Under the pieces are notes generated by a model, which worked only from the letters and a program-made list of their open reading frames with translations, did no database searches and was not told the DNA's origin. Source: Microbispora triticiradicis (GTDB lineage: Bacteria > Actinomycetota > Actinomycetes > Streptosporangiales > Streptosporangiaceae). From it: DNA of 45,567 bases. The translations under genes were made by a program, and so were the position numbers. The stretch lies in assembly GCA_003260025.2 (NCBI GenBank), contig QFZU02000096.1:1-45567 (forward strand), written 5' to 3'. Positions 1 to 11,261 of the stretch are shown in pieces. Every line of letters starts with the position of its first letter. The first letter of the stretch is position 1.

Positions 1-3000
1 GCAGGGCGGCCGGGCCGCGGGCCGACAGGGTCACCGTGACCGGCCCGGGCGGCGGGCCGGCCGGGTCCGCGACGGCGGCGGGCCCGGACCCGGGATCGAG
101 GTTCTGATCGAGATCGGGCGCCTGCTCCAGCACCACGTGCGCGTTGGTCCCGCTGACGCCGAAGGACGACACGCCGGCCCGGCGCGGCCGTCCGGTCTCC
201 GGCCAGGGGACCCGCTCGGTCAGCAGCGACACAGCGCCCTCCGACCAGTCCACGTGCGAGTTGGGCGCGGACACGTGCAGGGTCCGGGGAGCCACCCCGT
301 GCCGCATGGCCTCGACCATCTTGATGACCGCGCCGACGCCGGCGGCGGCCTGGGTGTGGCCGAGGTTCGACTTCAGCGAGCCCAGCAGCAGCGGCCGGTC
401 GCGGTCCCGCCCGTACGTCGCCATCAGCGCCTGGGCCTCGATCGGGTCGCCCAGCCGGGTGCCGGTGCCGTGCGCGTCGACCACGTCGACCTCGGACGGG
501 TGGAGCCCGGCGTCCGCGAGCGCGCCGCGGATCACCCGCTGCTGGGAGGGGCCGTTCGGCGCCGCGAGCCCGTTGGACGCGCCGTCCTGGTTGACCGCGG
601 ACCCCCTGATCACGGCCAGCACCTCGTGGCCGTTCCGCCGGGCGTCCGAGAGGCGCTCCAGCAGGAGCACGCCGACGCCCTCGGAGATGCCGAACCCGTC
701 GGCGTCGTCGGAGAACGGCTTGCACCGGCCGTCCGGCGCGAGCGTGTTCAGCCGCGCGAACTCCTTGAAGATGTTGAGGCTCGCGTTGACGGCCACCCCG
801 GCGGCCAGCGCCAGGCCGCACTCGCCGCGCCGCACCGCCTGTACGGCGAGGTGCAGCGCGACCAGCGACGACGAGCACGCCGTGTCCACGGTGACCGACG
901 GCCCCTCGAAACCGTAGAGATAGGAGACCCGGCCGGACAGGACGCTGGCGGTGTTCCCGGTGAGGACGTATCCCTCCAGGTCGGGGTGCCGCTCCAGGCG
1001 CGCACTGTAGTCGACGGTCATCGCGCCGACGAACACGCCGGTCGCGCTGCCGCGCAGGGAGGCCGGCACGATGCCGGCCCGCTCGAACGCCTCCCAGGAG
1101 GTCTCCAGCAGCAGCCGCTGCTGCGGGTCCATCGCGAGGGCCTCACGCGGGCTGATCCCGAAGAAGTCGGCGTCGAACAGGTCGGCGTCGTGCAGGAAGC
1201 CGGCCTCGCGCTGGTAGTGCGTCCCGGCCCGGCGCGTCTGGTCGTCGTAGGAGCCCTCGAGGTCCCATCCCCGGTTGTCCGGGAACCGCCCCATGGCGTC
1301 GGCTCCGTCACTGACGAGGGTCCAGAGGTCCTCGGGCCCGCGGATCCCGCCGGGGTAACGGCACCCGGCTCCGACGATCACGACGGGGTCGTCGTCCGCG
1401 GCGGCCGCGGGCGCCACGGCGCCGGAGGGCTCCGCGCCCGCCAGCGTGACGCGCAGGAACTCGGCGAGCTCGCCGGGCGTCGGGTAGTCGAACACCATGG
1501 TCGCGGGCAACCGGGTGCCCGTCGCCTCCATGAGCCGGCCGCGGATCTCCAGGGCGGTCACCGAGTCGAACCCGAGGTCCCGGAACTGGCGGTCGGGCGG
1601 GATCGGGCCGGGCGTGCCGAGCAGCGCCGCGAGCTCCCGGCCCACCAGGTCGAGCAGCAGCGCACGCTGTCCGGTCTCGGTCAGCTCCGCCAGGCGCGCG
1701 CCCAGGGACGGCCGGCCGTCCTCCTCCTCCGCGGCCGCCGCGGTCTCCGGCAGGGCGACCTCGCGGGGCTCGTGGCCGGCGTACACGGCGTCCCACTCCA
1801 GCGGCACGCCGTCGACGTGCAGCTCGCCCAGCGCGCGCATGACCCTGCCGAGGTCGGCCTGGTCGCGGCGGAGCGACCCGCGGACCGGCACGGCGGCGCC
1901 GGTGGCCTCGACGGTCTGGCGCACCGCCCCGGTCAGCACCGGGTGCACGCTGACCTCCAGCAGCACGCCGTACCCGTCGTCCAGCGCCGCCCGCGTGGCC
2001 TCCTCGAACCGGACGGGCTCGCGGATGTTCCGGCACCAGTAGCCCGCGTCCAGTGGCACGTCGTCGGGCAGCACGCCGCCCAGCAGCGACGAGTAGAAGC
2101 GGATGCGGGCGCGGCGCGGCCGGATCGGGAGCAGCCTGCCGTGGAGGTCCGGGGTGATCGCGTCGATGTGCGGCGAGTGCACCGCGAGGTTCGTGCCGGT
2201 GGCCCTGACGCGGAAGCCGTCCGCGGTGAGCTCCTCGACCAACTGCCGCGCCGCGTCCAGGTCGCCGGAGACCAGCACCGACTGCGGGCCGTTCAGGACG
2301 CCGATCTCCAGCCGTCCGCCGTACGCGCTGACCCGGGCGGAGATGTCGTCCGCCGACGCCAGCACCGAGACCATCTCCCCGTGGCCGGTCATGGGGAGCA
2401 TCGCCTGGCTCCAGAGGGCGACCACCCGCGCCCCGTCCTCCAGGGTCAGCGCCCCGGCGACCACCGCGGCGGCGATCTCCCCGAGGCTGTGGCCGAGCAC
2501 GGCCGACGGCTCGACGCCGTACGACCGCCACAGGTCGGCGAGCGAGACCATCGTCGCGAACAACGCGGGCTGGATCACGTCCGTGCGGTCCAGCCGGGGC
2601 GCGCCGGGCGCACCGCGCAGCACGTCGAGAAGCGCCCAGTCGACGTACGGCTCCAGCGCGCGGGCGCACTCCTCCATGCGGGCCAGGAAGACCGGCGAGG
2701 ACGCGAGCAGGTCGACCGCCATGCCCTGCCACTGAGAGCCGTTGCCGGGGAACACGAACACGACCCCGCCGGGGTGGGCGCGCCCTTCGGCCAGCCCCGG
2801 GGCGCCGCCTCCCTCGGCGAGCGCCCGCAGCGCCTCCAGGAAGGCCGCGGGGTCGTCGCCGGCGATCGCCGCCCGGTGGGCGCCCCCGGCGCCGGCGCGG
2901 GCCAGCGACCACCCGACGTCGGCCGGGCGCCATTCCTGGTCACCGGGTCGGTCACCGGGTCGGTCACCGGGTCGGTCACCGTGTTGGTGGCCGCCGCCGA

Positions 3001-3127
3001 GGTGTCCGAGGAGGAGCCGGGCCTGGGCGCGCAGAGCGCCCGCGTAGGGGGCGGACAGCCCCCACAGCGTCGGGTGTCCGTTCGGGGTCGGGTGCCCATT
3101 CGGGGACGGGTGAGAGTCGGACGGCAT
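1..3127 (-). CDS. Type I modular PKS, initiating subunit (AT-ACP loading didomain, then KS; 3' end outside window)
   Basis: An assembly-line polyketide synthase that starts a chain. The 1042 residues in view contain no KS before the first AT. After a Gly/Pro/His-rich N-terminus come AT (about 110-430, nucleophile Ser214 in GHSLG), ACP (phosphopantetheine Ser522 in GFDSV) and KS (about 577-1000, Cys751 in TACSSS, with the DAHGTGT and GHTQ histidines). The gene then leaves the window. An AT-ACP didomain ahead of the first KS is the classic loading architecture. In the AT, the arginine that binds the extender carboxylate (usual ALRSQA) is Trp239 (ALWSQA), and the specificity motif is AVHS rather than YASH or HAFH. 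Both fit a non-carboxylated acyl-CoA starter; its identity is not predictable. The start ATG at 3127 gives the only N-terminus in the AT frame, with GGAG about 12 nt upstream. It lies 119 bp downstream of the other PKS gene on the same strand. Confidence 0.93.
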   Translation of the reverse strand, partial: MPSDSHPSPNGHPTPNGHPTLWGLSAPYAGALRAQARLLLGHLGGGHQHGDRPGDRPGDRPGDQEWRPADVGWSLARAGAGGAHRAAIAGDDPAAFLEALRALAEGGGAPGLAEGRAHPGGVVFVFPGNGSQWQGMAVDLLASSPVFLARMEECARALEPYVDWALLDVLRGAPGAPRLDRTDVIQPALFATMVSLADLWRSYGVEPSAVLGHSLGEIAAAVVAGALTLEDGARVVALWSQAMLPMTGHGEMVSVLASADDISARVSAYGGRLEIGVLNGPQSVLVSGDLDAARQLVEELTADGFRVRATGTNLAVHSPHIDAITPDLHGRLLPIRPRRARIRFYSSLLGGVLPDDVPLDAGYWCRNIREPVRFEEATRAALDDGYGVLLEVSVHPVLTGAVRQTVEATGAAVPVRGSLRRDQADLGRVMRALGELHVDGVPLEWDAVYAGHEPREVALPETAAAAEEEDGRPSLGARLAELTETGQRALLLDLVGRELAALLGTPGPIPPDRQFRDLGFDSVTALEIRGRLMEATGTRLPATMVFDYPTPGELAEFLRVTLAGAEPSGAVAPAAAADDDPVVIVGAGCRYPGGIRGPEDLWTLVSDGADAMGRFPDNRGWDLEGSYDDQTRRAGTHYQREAGFLHDADLFDADFFGISPREALAMDPQQRLLLETSWEAFERAGIVPASLRGSATGVFVGAMTVDYSARLERHPDLEGYVLTGNTASVLSGRVSYLYGFEGPSVTVDTACSSSLVALHLAVQAVRRGECGLALAAGVAVNASLNIFKEFARLNTLAPDGRCKPFSDDADGFGISEGVGVLLLERLSDARRNGHEVLAVIRGSAVNQDGASNGLAAPNGPSQQRVIRGALADAGLHPSEVDVVDAHGTGTRLGDPIEAQALMATYGRDRDRPLLLGSLKSNLGHTQAAAGVGAVIKMVEAMRHGVAPRTLHVSAPNSHVDWSEGAVSLLTERVPWPETGRPRRAGVSSFGVSGTNAHVVLEQAPDLDQNLDPGSGPAAVADPAGPPPGPVTVTLSARGPAAL
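2938..2983 (-). repeat. 12-bp in-frame tandem repeat in the PKS N-terminus
   Basis: The 12-nt unit GGTCACCGGGTC recurs in tandem three times plus a partial copy. On the coding strand it reads as repeated Gly-Asp-Arg-Pro. It lies in the linker before the loading AT, so copy-number changes would not disturb the fold. A second, looser repeat (Pro-Asn-Gly-His-Pro-Thr) lies nearer the start codon. Confidence 0.85.
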
Positions 3128-3246
3128 GGTGTCTCATCGCTCCTTCGGGCACTGCTGGGGTACGGCAAGGGGCACCGCTTGGGGCACGGCATGGGCACGG
3201 CATGGGCACGGCGGCGGAACGTCAACGGTCGGGAGGAGTGCGGGGG
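3128..3246. other. 119-bp gap between the two left PKS genes
   Basis: Short direct repeats of GGCACGGCATG type occur around 3168-3210. No terminator or clear promoter is visible, so co-transcription of the two PKS genes is likely. Confidence 0.5.
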
Positions 3247-6200
3247 CTACGAGCCGGCTCGTTCGTAGGCGCGGGCCACCAGGTCGGCCACGGCCATCTC
3301 CTTGATGGCGAGTTCGCCGTCGTCCTGCGGCGGGTCCTGCCCGAGCGGGTCGTCGGCCAGCCCCAGCAACGCGTCCAGCAGGCCGGACGCCCGCAGCCGG
3401 GCCACCGGGAGTGTCGCGAGGACCTTCCTGATCGCGTCGTCCTCGGCGGTCCGCCCGGTGTCCGGCGCGGCCTCGGGCAGCAGCGCCGCCACCAGGTAGC
3501 CCGCCACCGCCTGGACGCTCGGGTAGTCGAAGACCAGCGTGGAGGGCAGTCGCAGGCCCGTCACCGCGCCCAGGCGGTTGCGGAGCTCCACCGCCATCAG
3601 CGAGTCCATGCCCATGTCGAGGAACCCCCGGTCGGTCTCGACGGAGGCCGCCGCGGCGTGTCCGAGCACGGCGGCGACGTGCTCGCGCACGAGACCGAGC
3701 ACCTCGCGCAGCCGGTCCTGTTCCGGCAGCTCCGCCAGCCGCGCGCGCAGCGCCTCGGCCTGGGCGCCCGGCGTCCCCGCCCGCGTCTTCGGCCGCCGGA
3801 TCAGGCCGCGCAGCAGTGGCGGCACCTGGTCGAAGCGGACCGCCTCCTTCCGCAGCCTTCCGAGGTCGAGCCGGGCCGCGACGACCGCGGCGGCGCCGGC
3901 CGCGTTCGCGCGGTCGAACAGCGCGAGCCCGTCGTCCGCCGACAGGGGTTCGACCCCGGCACGGGCCATCCGGGTGCGGTCGGCCTCGGCGATCCGGCCG
4001 GCCATGCCGCCGTTCTCCCAGGCGCCCCAGACGATCGAGAGGCCCGCGAGGCCGTCCGCCCGCCGGCGTTCCGCGAGCGCGTCCAGGAACCCGTTGGCCG
4101 CCGCGTAGTTGGCCTGCCCGGGCGTGCCGAACGTCCCGGCCAGCGAGGAGAACAGCACGAACGATCGCAGGTCCGCGTCCCGGGTCAGCTCGTGCAGGTG
4201 CCACGCCGCGTCGGCCTTGCCCCGCAGCACGCCCTCCAGCCGCGCGCGGGTCAGCGTCTCGACGGTTCCGTCGTCGAGGACGCCGGCGGCGTGGACCACG
4301 GCCGTCAGCGGGCGCTCCCGGGGGATCTCCCGGAGCAGCCGGGCCACGCTGTCGCGGTCGGCGACGTCGCAGGCGACGACGTCCACGTCCGCGCCGAGTT
4401 CCGTGAGTTCGGCCTCGACGGCCGGCTCCAGCCGGCCGCGGCGCCCGGCCAGCAGCAGGTGCCGGACGCCGTGCGCGGTCACCAGGTGCCGGGCCACGGC
4501 CGTGCCCAGCGCGCCGGTGCCGCCGGTGATCAGGACGGTCCCGTCCGGGTCGGCGAGGGCGGGCGGCGGCTCCGGCGTCCCGGCGCGGGTCAGCCGCGGC
4601 ACCAGCGGCTCGCCGTCGCGGATCGCGACCTGCGGCTCGTCCAGGACGGCGACGGCGGGCAGCGAACGGACCGACGCCTCCTCGTCGTCGAGGTCCACGA
4701 GCAGGAACCGGTTCGGATGCTCGGTCTGCGCCGACCTCAGCATGCTCCAGACCGCCGCGCCGGCCAGGTCCGGGACCCGGCCCCCGGCCGCCGTCGCGCC
4801 CCGGGTGACGACCACCAGCCGCGACGACGCGAGCCGATCGTCGGCCAGCCACGACTGCACGAGCGCCAGCGTTCCGGCGGCGGTGCCGAGCACGCCGGCC
4901 GGGACGTCCCCGGCGGCCCGTGCTTCGCCGATGACCTGTGCTTCCCCGGCGGGCGGTTCGCACAGGACGACGGCCAGCGCGGGAGCCGGTTCCCCGGCGG
5001 CGACGGCCTCCCGCAGGGAGGCGATGTCGGGATGCCAGCGGCTGTCGCCCCACGACGACCGCAGGGCGTCCGTCACGCGTACGTTGTCGGCTCCGACGGA
5101 CGCCCAGCCGCCGCGCGGCACGCCGGACAGATCCTGCGGCGCCGGCCCGGCCGGCGTCCAGTCCACGGTGAACAGCGAGTCGTCACGGGGCAGGCCCGCG
5201 CTCACCTGCTCGGCCGACGCCGGCCGCAGCACCAGCGTGCCGACCGTGACCACGGGACGGCCCGAGGGGTCGTACGCCGCGAGGGTGAGCGCGTCGGGAC
5301 CGGCCGGGGTGAGCCGGACCCGCAGCGCCACCGCCCCGGCGGCATGCAGGATGACGTCGTGCCAGGAGAACGGCAGCCGGGCCGGCGACTCCTCATCGGC
5401 GGCGCCCAGGCCGTCCACGACCGCCGCCTGCAGGGCGGCGTCCAGCAGCGCCGGATGCACGGCGAACCTCCCGGCCCGCGCCTGCTGGTCCTCGGGGAGC
5501 GCGACCTCGGCGAAGACCTCCTCGCCACGCCGCCACACCGCCCGGAGCCCGCGGAAGGCGGGCCCGTAGGTGTATCCGCTCGACGCCAGGCGGTCGTAGG
5601 CGTCGTCCAGCGCCACCGCGACCGCGCCGGCCGGAGGCCATTCGCGCTCCGTCGCGGCCTCCGAAGGTTCGGGTGTCTCAGCGATCTCGGGGGCGAGGAC
5701 ACCGGAGGCGTGGCAGACCCAGGTCGCGTCCGCGTCGTCCTCCGGCCGGGAGTACAGGCCGATCGCGCGCTCCCCCTGGTCGTCCGGCGGCCCCACGACC
5801 AGCCGCAACAGCACCGCCGTACGCTCCGGCAGCGCCAGCGGCGCCCGCAGGACCAGTTCCCGGACCCGCCCGCAGTTCGCCAGTTCACCTGCTTGGGCGG
5901 CCAGTTCGACGAGGGCCGCGCCGGGCACCAGCGCGACGTCCCATATCGCGTGGTCGCCGATCCACGGGTGGGTGTCCAGGGAGATCCGCCCGGTGAGGAC
6001 CAGGTCGCCGGTGCCGGGGACGTCCGCCGCCGCGCTCAGCAGCGGGTGGTCGACGGCACCGAGCCCGAACCCGCTCGGATCCCTCGGCGTCGCCGTGTCG
6101 TCCTGCCAGTAGCGCCGCCGCTGGAAGGCGTACGTCGGCAGGTCGAGCCGGCGCGTTTCGGCAGGGACCACCGGCGACCAGTCCACGGTGACGCCGTGGG

Positions 6201-8805
6201 TGTGCGCCACGGCCAGGGCGTTCAGGAACGACTCGGTCTCCGGCCGCCCCCGCCGCAGCGCCGCCTGGAACATCGGCGTCATGTCCGAGCCGGAGTCCGG
6301 GCCCGGGTGGGCGTCGGCCACGTCCCGCGCGGCGGTCGTCAGCCCGCCGTCCGGCCCGATCTCCAGGAAGCGGGTCACGCCCTGGGCGCGCAGCCACCGG
6401 ACGCCGTCGCCGAACCTGACCGTACGCCGCACCTGCGACAGCCAGTAGCCGGCCGAGGTCGCCTCGTCGTCGCCGAGCGGCGTCCCGGTCACGGTCGACA
6501 CCACCGGCAGCTTGGGCGGAGCGAACGCGACCGACGCCAGCACGTCGGCGAACCCGGCGAGCATCGGCTCCATCAGCGCCGAGTGGAAGGCGTGGGACAC
6601 GCGGAGCGGCCGGGCGCGGACGCCCTGGGCGCGGCAGTCGGCGGCGACCTTCGCGACCGCCGCCTCCTCGCCGGAGACCACGACCGCGGCGGGTCCGTTC
6701 ACCGCCGCCAGGCTCACGTCGGCGCCGAGGAACGCGAGCCGCTCCAGGACCCACGCCTCGGGGGCCGCGACGGCGAGCATCGCCCCGCCGCCGGGCAGTT
6801 CCCGCATCAGCCTGCCGCGGTACGCGACGACGCGGGCGGCGTCGGCCGCCGAGAGCACGCCCGCGACATGGGCCGCGGCCAGTTCGCCGACCGAGTGCCC
6901 GATCAGGAAGCCGGGCCGGACGCCGAAGCTCTCCAGCAGCCGGTACAGCGCGATCTCCAGGGCGAACGTCGCGGCCTGGGTGTAGTCGGTCCGGTCGAGC
7001 AGCCGCGCCTCCGCGGTGTCCGGGCGGGCGAAGACCACGGACCTCACCGGGCGGTCGAGGTGCTCGTCCAACTCGGCGCAGACCGCGTCGAAGGCGTCGG
7101 CGAAGACGGGGAAGGCGGCGTGCAGCTCGCGGCCCATGCGCGCCCGCTGGAAGCCCTGCCCGGAGAACATCACGGCGAGCCGGCCCGGCGACGCCTGGGC
7201 GTGGACCACGCCGGCCGCCTGCTCGCCCCTGGCCAGCGCCGTCAGTCCGCCTACGAGACTCTCGCGGTCCGCGGCCAGGACGGCGGCTCTGTGCGCCATC
7301 AGGGGACGCCGCGTCAGGGCGGCGGCGATGTCGGCCGGCTCCACCTCGGGATGGGCGACCGCGTACGCGCGCAACTTGTCGGCGTAGCCCCGCAGCGCCT
7401 CCTCGGTCCGCGCGGACAGCATCCACGGCAACGCCGGCGTGCCCGTAATGGGCGGCGCGTCGTCGCCGGCCGGCGGCTGTTCGAGGATGACGTGCCCGTT
7501 GGTGCCGCTGAGCCCGAACGACGACACCGCGGCCCGGCGCGGCCTGCCCGTCTCCGGCCACGGGGTCGGCTCCAGCACCAGCGTCGCCGCTCCTCCGGAC
7601 CAGTCCACCTGCCGGGACGGCTCGTCCACGTGCAGCGTGGGCGGCACCACGCCGGCGCGCATCGCCAGCACCATCTTGATCACTCCCGCCACGCCGGCGG
7701 CGGCCTGGGTGTGGCCGATGTTGGACTTGATCGAACCCAGCAGCAGCGGCCGGTCCGCGGGCCGGTTCCGGCCGTAGGTCGCCAGGATCGCCTGCACCTC
7801 GATCGGGTCGCCCAGCCGTGTGCCCGTCCCGTGCCCCTCGACGACGTCCACGTCCGCCGCCGACAGCCCGGCGGCGTTCATCGCCTGGCGGATGACCCTC
7901 TGCTGGGCGGGCCCGTTGGGCGCCGTGAGGCCGTTCGACCGGCCGTCCTGGTTGACGGCGGAGCCGCGGACCAGGGCCAGCACCGGGTGGCCGTGCTTCC
8001 TGGCGTCCGACAGCCGCTCGAGCAGCAGGACACCGGCGCCCTCGGCCAGCCCGGTGCCGTCCGCCGAGTCGGCGAACGACTTGCACCGCCCGTCCGGGGA
8101 GAGGCCCCGCTGCCTGCTGAACTCCAGGAACGTGTCCGGCGCCACGATCACCGTCGCGCCGCCCGCCAGGGCGAGCGAGCACTCGCCGGTCCGCAGCGCC
8201 TGGCAGGCGAGGTGCAGCGCCACCAGTGACGACGAGCACGCGGTGTCCACGGTGACCGCCGGTCCTTCGAGGCCGAAGGCGTAGGCGACGCGTCCGGAGG
8301 CGAGACTGCCCATCTGACCCGACCACTCGTTCGGCATGACCCCGTTGAAGACGCCGGTCCTGCTGCCGCGGAGCGAGCCGGGGTCCAGGCCGGCCCGCTC
8401 GAACGCCTCGGCGGAGCATTCGAGGAGCAGCCGATGCTGCGGATCGATCGAGGGCGCCTCGCGCGGGCTGATGCCGAAGTGACCGGCGTCGAACATCGCG
8501 GCGTCGTGCAGGAAACCGCCGTGGCGCGAGTAGGTCCTGCCCGGGCTGCCGGGCTCCGGGTCGTACAGTCCCGCGACGTCCCAGCCGCGGTCGCGCGGGA
8601 ACTCCGACACCACGTCGCGTCCGCCGGACACCACGTCCCACAGGTCCTGCGGCGAGCCCACCCCGCCCGGGTAGCGGCAGCCCATGCCCACGATGGCGAT
8701 CGGCTCGTGCTCGCGTTCCTCCGCCGCGCGCAGCCGCTCCCGCAGATCCTGCATCTCGGCCGTGGCGCGCCGGAGATAGTCCAGGTATTTCTGTTCGTCG
8801 GTCAT
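3247..8805 (-). CDS. Type I modular PKS, single complete module KS-AT-DH-KR-ACP
   Basis: An 1852-residue extension subunit that adds one malonyl unit and reduces it to a double bond. A coiled-coil docking segment (1-32) leads into KS (34-455, Cys190), AT (about 548-860, Ser638 in GHSVG, specificity motif HAFHS, hence malonyl-CoA), DH (about 925-1200, His952; second motif DAALQ; YGP and LPFSW present), KR (NADPH loop GGTGALG; Tyr1567 in NYAAAN; LDD motif, B-type) and ACP (Ser1735 in GMDSL). It ends with a helical C-terminal docking region. There is no ER. Oddity: the DH motif HxxxGxxxxP reads [10 protein letters not shown], with Asp for Gly. The ATG at 8805 was chosen because it begins the typical docking helix and has GGGGG 8-9 nt upstream; an upstream in-frame extension looks non-coding. 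The N-terminal docking domain means it receives its chain from another PKS, so gene order is not assembly order. Confidence 0.96.
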   Translation of the reverse strand: MTDEQKYLDYLRRATAEMQDLRERLRAAEEREHEPIAIVGMGCRYPGGVGSPQDLWDVVSGGRDVVSEFPRDRGWDVAGLYDPEPGSPGRTYSRHGGFLHDAAMFDAGHFGISPREAPSIDPQHRLLLECSAEAFERAGLDPGSLRGSRTGVFNGVMPNEWSGQMGSLASGRVAYAFGLEGPAVTVDTACSSSLVALHLACQALRTGECSLALAGGATVIVAPDTFLEFSRQRGLSPDGRCKSFADSADGTGLAEGAGVLLLERLSDARKHGHPVLALVRGSAVNQDGRSNGLTAPNGPAQQRVIRQAMNAAGLSAADVDVVEGHGTGTRLGDPIEVQAILATYGRNRPADRPLLLGSIKSNIGHTQAAAGVAGVIKMVLAMRAGVVPPTLHVDEPSRQVDWSGGAATLVLEPTPWPETGRPRRAAVSSFGLSGTNGHVILEQPPAGDDAPPITGTPALPWMLSARTEEALRGYADKLRAYAVAHPEVEPADIAAALTRRPLMAHRAAVLAADRESLVGGLTALARGEQAAGVVHAQASPGRLAVMFSGQGFQRARMGRELHAAFPVFADAFDAVCAELDEHLDRPVRSVVFARPDTAEARLLDRTDYTQAATFALEIALYRLLESFGVRPGFLIGHSVGELAAAHVAGVLSAADAARVVAYRGRLMRELPGGGAMLAVAAPEAWVLERLAFLGADVSLAAVNGPAAVVVSGEEAAVAKVAADCRAQGVRARPLRVSHAFHSALMEPMLAGFADVLASVAFAPPKLPVVSTVTGTPLGDDEATSAGYWLSQVRRTVRFGDGVRWLRAQGVTRFLEIGPDGGLTTAARDVADAHPGPDSGSDMTPMFQAALRRGRPETESFLNALAVAHTHGVTVDWSPVVPAETRRLDLPTYAFQRRRYWQDDTATPRDPSGFGLGAVDHPLLSAAADVPGTGDLVLTGRISLDTHPWIGDHAIWDVALVPGAALVELAAQAGELANCGRVRELVLRAPLALPERTAVLLRLVVGPPDDQGERAIGLYSRPEDDADATWVCHASGVLAPEIAETPEPSEAATEREWPPAGAVAVALDDAYDRLASSGYTYGPAFRGLRAVWRRGEEVFAEVALPEDQQARAGRFAVHPALLDAALQAAVVDGLGAADEESPARLPFSWHDVILHAAGAVALRVRLTPAGPDALTLAAYDPSGRPVVTVGTLVLRPASAEQVSAGLPRDDSLFTVDWTPAGPAPQDLSGVPRGGWASVGADNVRVTDALRSSWGDSRWHPDIASLREAVAAGEPAPALAVVLCEPPAGEAQVIGEARAAGDVPAGVLGTAAGTLALVQSWLADDRLASSRLVVVTRGATAAGGRVPDLAGAAVWSMLRSAQTEHPNRFLLVDLDDEEASVRSLPAVAVLDEPQVAIRDGEPLVPRLTRAGTPEPPPALADPDGTVLITGGTGALGTAVARHLVTAHGVRHLLLAGRRGRLEPAVEAELTELGADVDVVACDVADRDSVARLLREIPRERPLTAVVHAAGVLDDGTVETLTRARLEGVLRGKADAAWHLHELTRDADLRSFVLFSSLAGTFGTPGQANYAAANGFLDALAERRRADGLAGLSIVWGAWENGGMAGRIAEADRTRMARAGVEPLSADDGLALFDRANAAGAAAVVAARLDLGRLRKEAVRFDQVPPLLRGLIRRPKTRAGTPGAQAEALRARLAELPEQDRLREVLGLVREHVAAVLGHAAAASVETDRGFLDMGMDSLMAVELRNRLGAVTGLRLPSTLVFDYPSVQAVAGYLVAALLPEAAPDTGRTAEDDAIRKVLATLPVARLRASGLLDALLGLADDPLGQDPPQDDGELAIKEMAVADLVARAYERAGS

Positions 8806-9412
8806 CGCGTCGCCCCCACACCCTCGTGCTCCACGGCCGGCCGCCCGACAACCGCCCCGTTTCGAAACCGAATGATTCGCAGTCCGGCCCCGCCCTAACA
8901 ATGCGGTTCAGGCGGCAGAATCGCGAAACCTGGACGACACACTTTTTCCGGCGGCCACGGACCTTCGGGCGCACGCCTGGGAAAGGCGAGGCCCGCCAAG
9001 CGCCTGACCAGTAAGTTCAGCGGAACCGCCGCCGATCCGGCCCCCCGTTCTGCCGGTCGGCACCACGCTTGGAAAAGCGGCCGCCGACCATGCTCATCGG
9101 CCGGGCCGGGGCGGACCACGCGGTTTCGACGGCAGAAAAAAACTGCCGGTCAGGCCGGAAAAACGCGGCACAAAAGTGCGTGGTTCACCCGACAATTCGG
9201 TGCTAGCTTTCCCAGCAGCACGCGAACCATGGGCGCGGGGAAACAGGCGTCGAGTCCGAACCGACGCCCGCCCACGCGGGCGGAGACGGCCGGACGCCCA
9301 CTCCCGCCTCAGGGCCGGAACCGGGGCGACGGGGGCTCGTCATGCCGAGCGCGATACGGGGCTGACGGTGTCGCCCCCTCGGTGCGCCGGGATGACAGAT
9401 CGGAGACAACAC
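8806..9412. promoter_or_regulatory. Divergent promoter region between the PKS genes and the KASIII operon
   Basis: This 607-bp non-coding stretch separates two divergent operons and must hold both promoters. Its right half is richer in A tracts than its surroundings. A perfect 5-bp inverted repeat GGCAG / CTGCC flanks a run of seven A at 9131-9147. A nearby CCGG-N5-CCGG follows. I cannot assign -10/-35 boxes with confidence. Confidence 0.55.
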
Positions 9413-10480
9413 GTGCAGAGAACGTTCCGTCTGGATGAGGCGCCGGCGATCGCCGGCGCCGCGACACCGCTCACCCGCCCTGTCGGCATCGGCGCGACCG
9501 GGCTCTACGTGCCCGAGCAGGTCGTGACCAACGACGACCTGGCCGAGACGCTGGACACCTCCGACGAGTGGATCACCTCCCGGATCGGGATCAGGCAGCG
9601 GCGCTTCCTCACCGAGGGCATGGCCACGTCCGACATGGGCATCGCCGCGGCACGGCAGGCGCTCGACCGGTCCGGGGTGGACGCCGGCGACCTCGACGTC
9701 GTCATCGTCGCCACGTTCACCCCCGACCAGCCGCTCCCCTCCACCGCGCTGATCGTCGCCGAGGCGCTCGGCGCGCGGCGCGCGCTTCCGCTCGACCTCT
9801 CGCAGTCGGCCTGCGCGGGCGGCATCCACGCGATCCTCCTGGCCGCGCACCTGCTGCAGAACGACGCCTTCCGCAACATCCTGGTCATCGGAGCCGACGC
9901 CGGGTCCCGGCTGACCGACCCGCTGGACCGCGGGACCCGGGTCTTCTTCGGCGACGCCGCCGGAGCCGCGCTGCTGCGGCCGACGGCGAGCGGCTTCGGG
10001 CTGCTGTCCTGGCACACCGGCTCCGCGCTCTCCTACGAGGTGCAGATCCCCGCGGGCGGTTCCCGCCGGCCGACCAGCCCCGAGACGGTGGACGAACGCG
10101 GCCAGTTCCTGAAGATGAACGGCAGGGCCGTCTGGGACATGGCCACCGGTCAGCTGCCGGGCAGCATCAGGCAGGCCGCCCTGCGCGCCGGAGTCGGCCT
10201 GGAGGACGTACGGCACTTCCTCCTGCACCAGGCCAACCAGAACATCATCAACGAGACGGTGTCGAGCCTGGGCATATCCGCGGACCGCGTGCCCACGACG
10301 GTGGGGCGGCTCGGCAACACCGGAGCGGCCAGCATGTTCACGGTGTTGCACGAGGCGATGGAGAACACCGTCCGCCACGGAGACCTCATGATCATGGCCG
10401 GCATCGGGGCCGGCTTCCTCTGGGGATCGGTCTGTCTCCGCCACTTCGGGCCGGACCCGTCCGGCGACGCCTGGGGCTGA
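9413..10480 (+). CDS. Beta-ketoacyl-ACP synthase III (FabH-like)
   Basis: A 355-residue KASIII that condenses an acyl-CoA with malonyl-ACP, or transfers an acyl group, to prime a polyketide or fatty acid. The catalytic triad is intact: Cys134 in SACAGG, His272 in LHQAN and Asn302 in GNTGAAS. The N-terminal DEWI segment typical of FabH is also present. The GTG at 9413 has GGAG 7 nt upstream. An in-frame ATG at 9392 is possible but lacks a ribosome binding site. It heads a plus-strand operon with a crotonase 4 bp downstream and lies divergent from the left PKS genes. A housekeeping FabH would normally sit with fabD/acpP/fabF, so this copy is probably pathway-specific. Its acyl substrate is unknown. 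Confidence 0.93.
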   Translation: MQRTFRLDEAPAIAGAATPLTRPVGIGATGLYVPEQVVTNDDLAETLDTSDEWITSRIGIRQRRFLTEGMATSDMGIAAARQALDRSGVDAGDLDVVIVATFTPDQPLPSTALIVAEALGARRALPLDLSQSACAGGIHAILLAAHLLQNDAFRNILVIGADAGSRLTDPLDRGTRVFFGDAAGAALLRPTASGFGLLSWHTGSALSYEVQIPAGGSRRPTSPETVDERGQFLKMNGRAVWDMATGQLPGSIRQAALRAGVGLEDVRHFLLHQANQNIINETVSSLGISADRVPTTVGRLGNTGAASMFTVLHEAMENTVRHGDLMIMAGIGAGFLWGSVCLRHFGPDPSGDAWG

Positions 10481-10484
10481 CGCC

Positions 10485-11261
10485 ATGCTGCGTACCGAGA
10501 TCGCCGAGCGCGTCGCCGTCGTGACCCTGGACCGCCCCGAGCGGCTCAACGCCCTGAGCTGGGAGCTGATGAACCGGCTCAGGAAGGAGTTCGAGTCGCT
10601 CGGCTCCCGCGCCGACGTCGGCGCGATCGTCCTCACCGGCGCGGGCCGCGCGTTCTCCGCCGGGGCGGACCTGCGTGACTTCGCGGCGAGCGAGGACCTG
10701 CCCGCCGAGGTCGCGCACCACCTGGCCGCGACGATGGCGCCGCTGGCCGAGGTGGTGCAGGCCCTGCCGCTGCCGTTGGTCGCCGCGGTCAACGGTCCGT
10801 GCGCCGGTGGCGCCGTGGGCCTGGCGCTGCTCGCCGACGTGGTCATCGCCGCCAGGTCCGCATACTTCCTCCTGCCACAGGTGGTGCCTCTCGGCGGCGT
10901 GCCCGACCTCGGCGCGACCTGGGTCCTCGGCCGGGTCGTGGGACGGGCCCGGGCCATGGGCATGTCCCTGACGGGCGAACGCGTCCCGGCCGAGCGGGCC
11001 GAGCGGTGGGGCATGATCTGGCGCTGCGTCGACGACGCCGAGTTGCGGGACCAGGCGCTCGCGACGGCCCGGGGGCTGGCCGCCGCGCCCGCCGCCGTCG
11101 TCGCGACCCGCGCGCTTCTCGACGCGGGTTTCGCGGCGACACTGCGCGACCAGCTCGACTTCGAGGCCCGGCACCAGTCGGCGCGGTTCGCCGACCCCGC
11201 CGTGGCGGCGGTGGTCGAGCGCTTCGCCGCCGCGGGAGACAGGCCGGGGACGCGCCGATGA
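10485..11261 (+). CDS. Enoyl-CoA hydratase/isomerase family protein, PaaG-like
   Basis: A 258-residue crotonase-fold enzyme. The oxyanion-hole segments (AFSAGADL and NGPCAGGAVG) are present. The two glutamates of true enoyl-CoA hydratases are replaced: the second-motif Glu by Gly and the QPE Glu by Gln. The GVPDLG segment matches PaaG-type isomerases, which use an Asp there. A double-bond or ring isomerase acting on an acyl-CoA is therefore more likely than a hydratase. It lies 4 bp after the KASIII gene and overlaps the next gene by ATGA, so these genes are translationally coupled. A role in making or rearranging an acyl starter is inference. Confidence 0.87.
   Translation: MLRTEIAERVAVVTLDRPERLNALSWELMNRLRKEFESLGSRADVGAIVLTGAGRAFSAGADLRDFAASEDLPAEVAHHLAATMAPLAEVVQALPLPLVAAVNGPCAGGAVGLALLADVVIAARSAYFLLPQVVPLGGVPDLGATWVLGRVVGRARAMGMSLTGERVPAERAERWGMIWRCVDDAELRDQALATARGLAAAPAAVVATRALLDAGFAATLRDQLDFEARHQSARFADPAVAAVVERFAAAGDRPGTRR

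Noticed and set aside
137-8229. Very long plus-strand open frames (over 1000 codons) opposite the left PKS genes
   Set aside because: They are antisense shadows caused by high GC; their translations are Arg/Gly/Pro-rich with no domains, while the minus strand encodes complete PKS domains.
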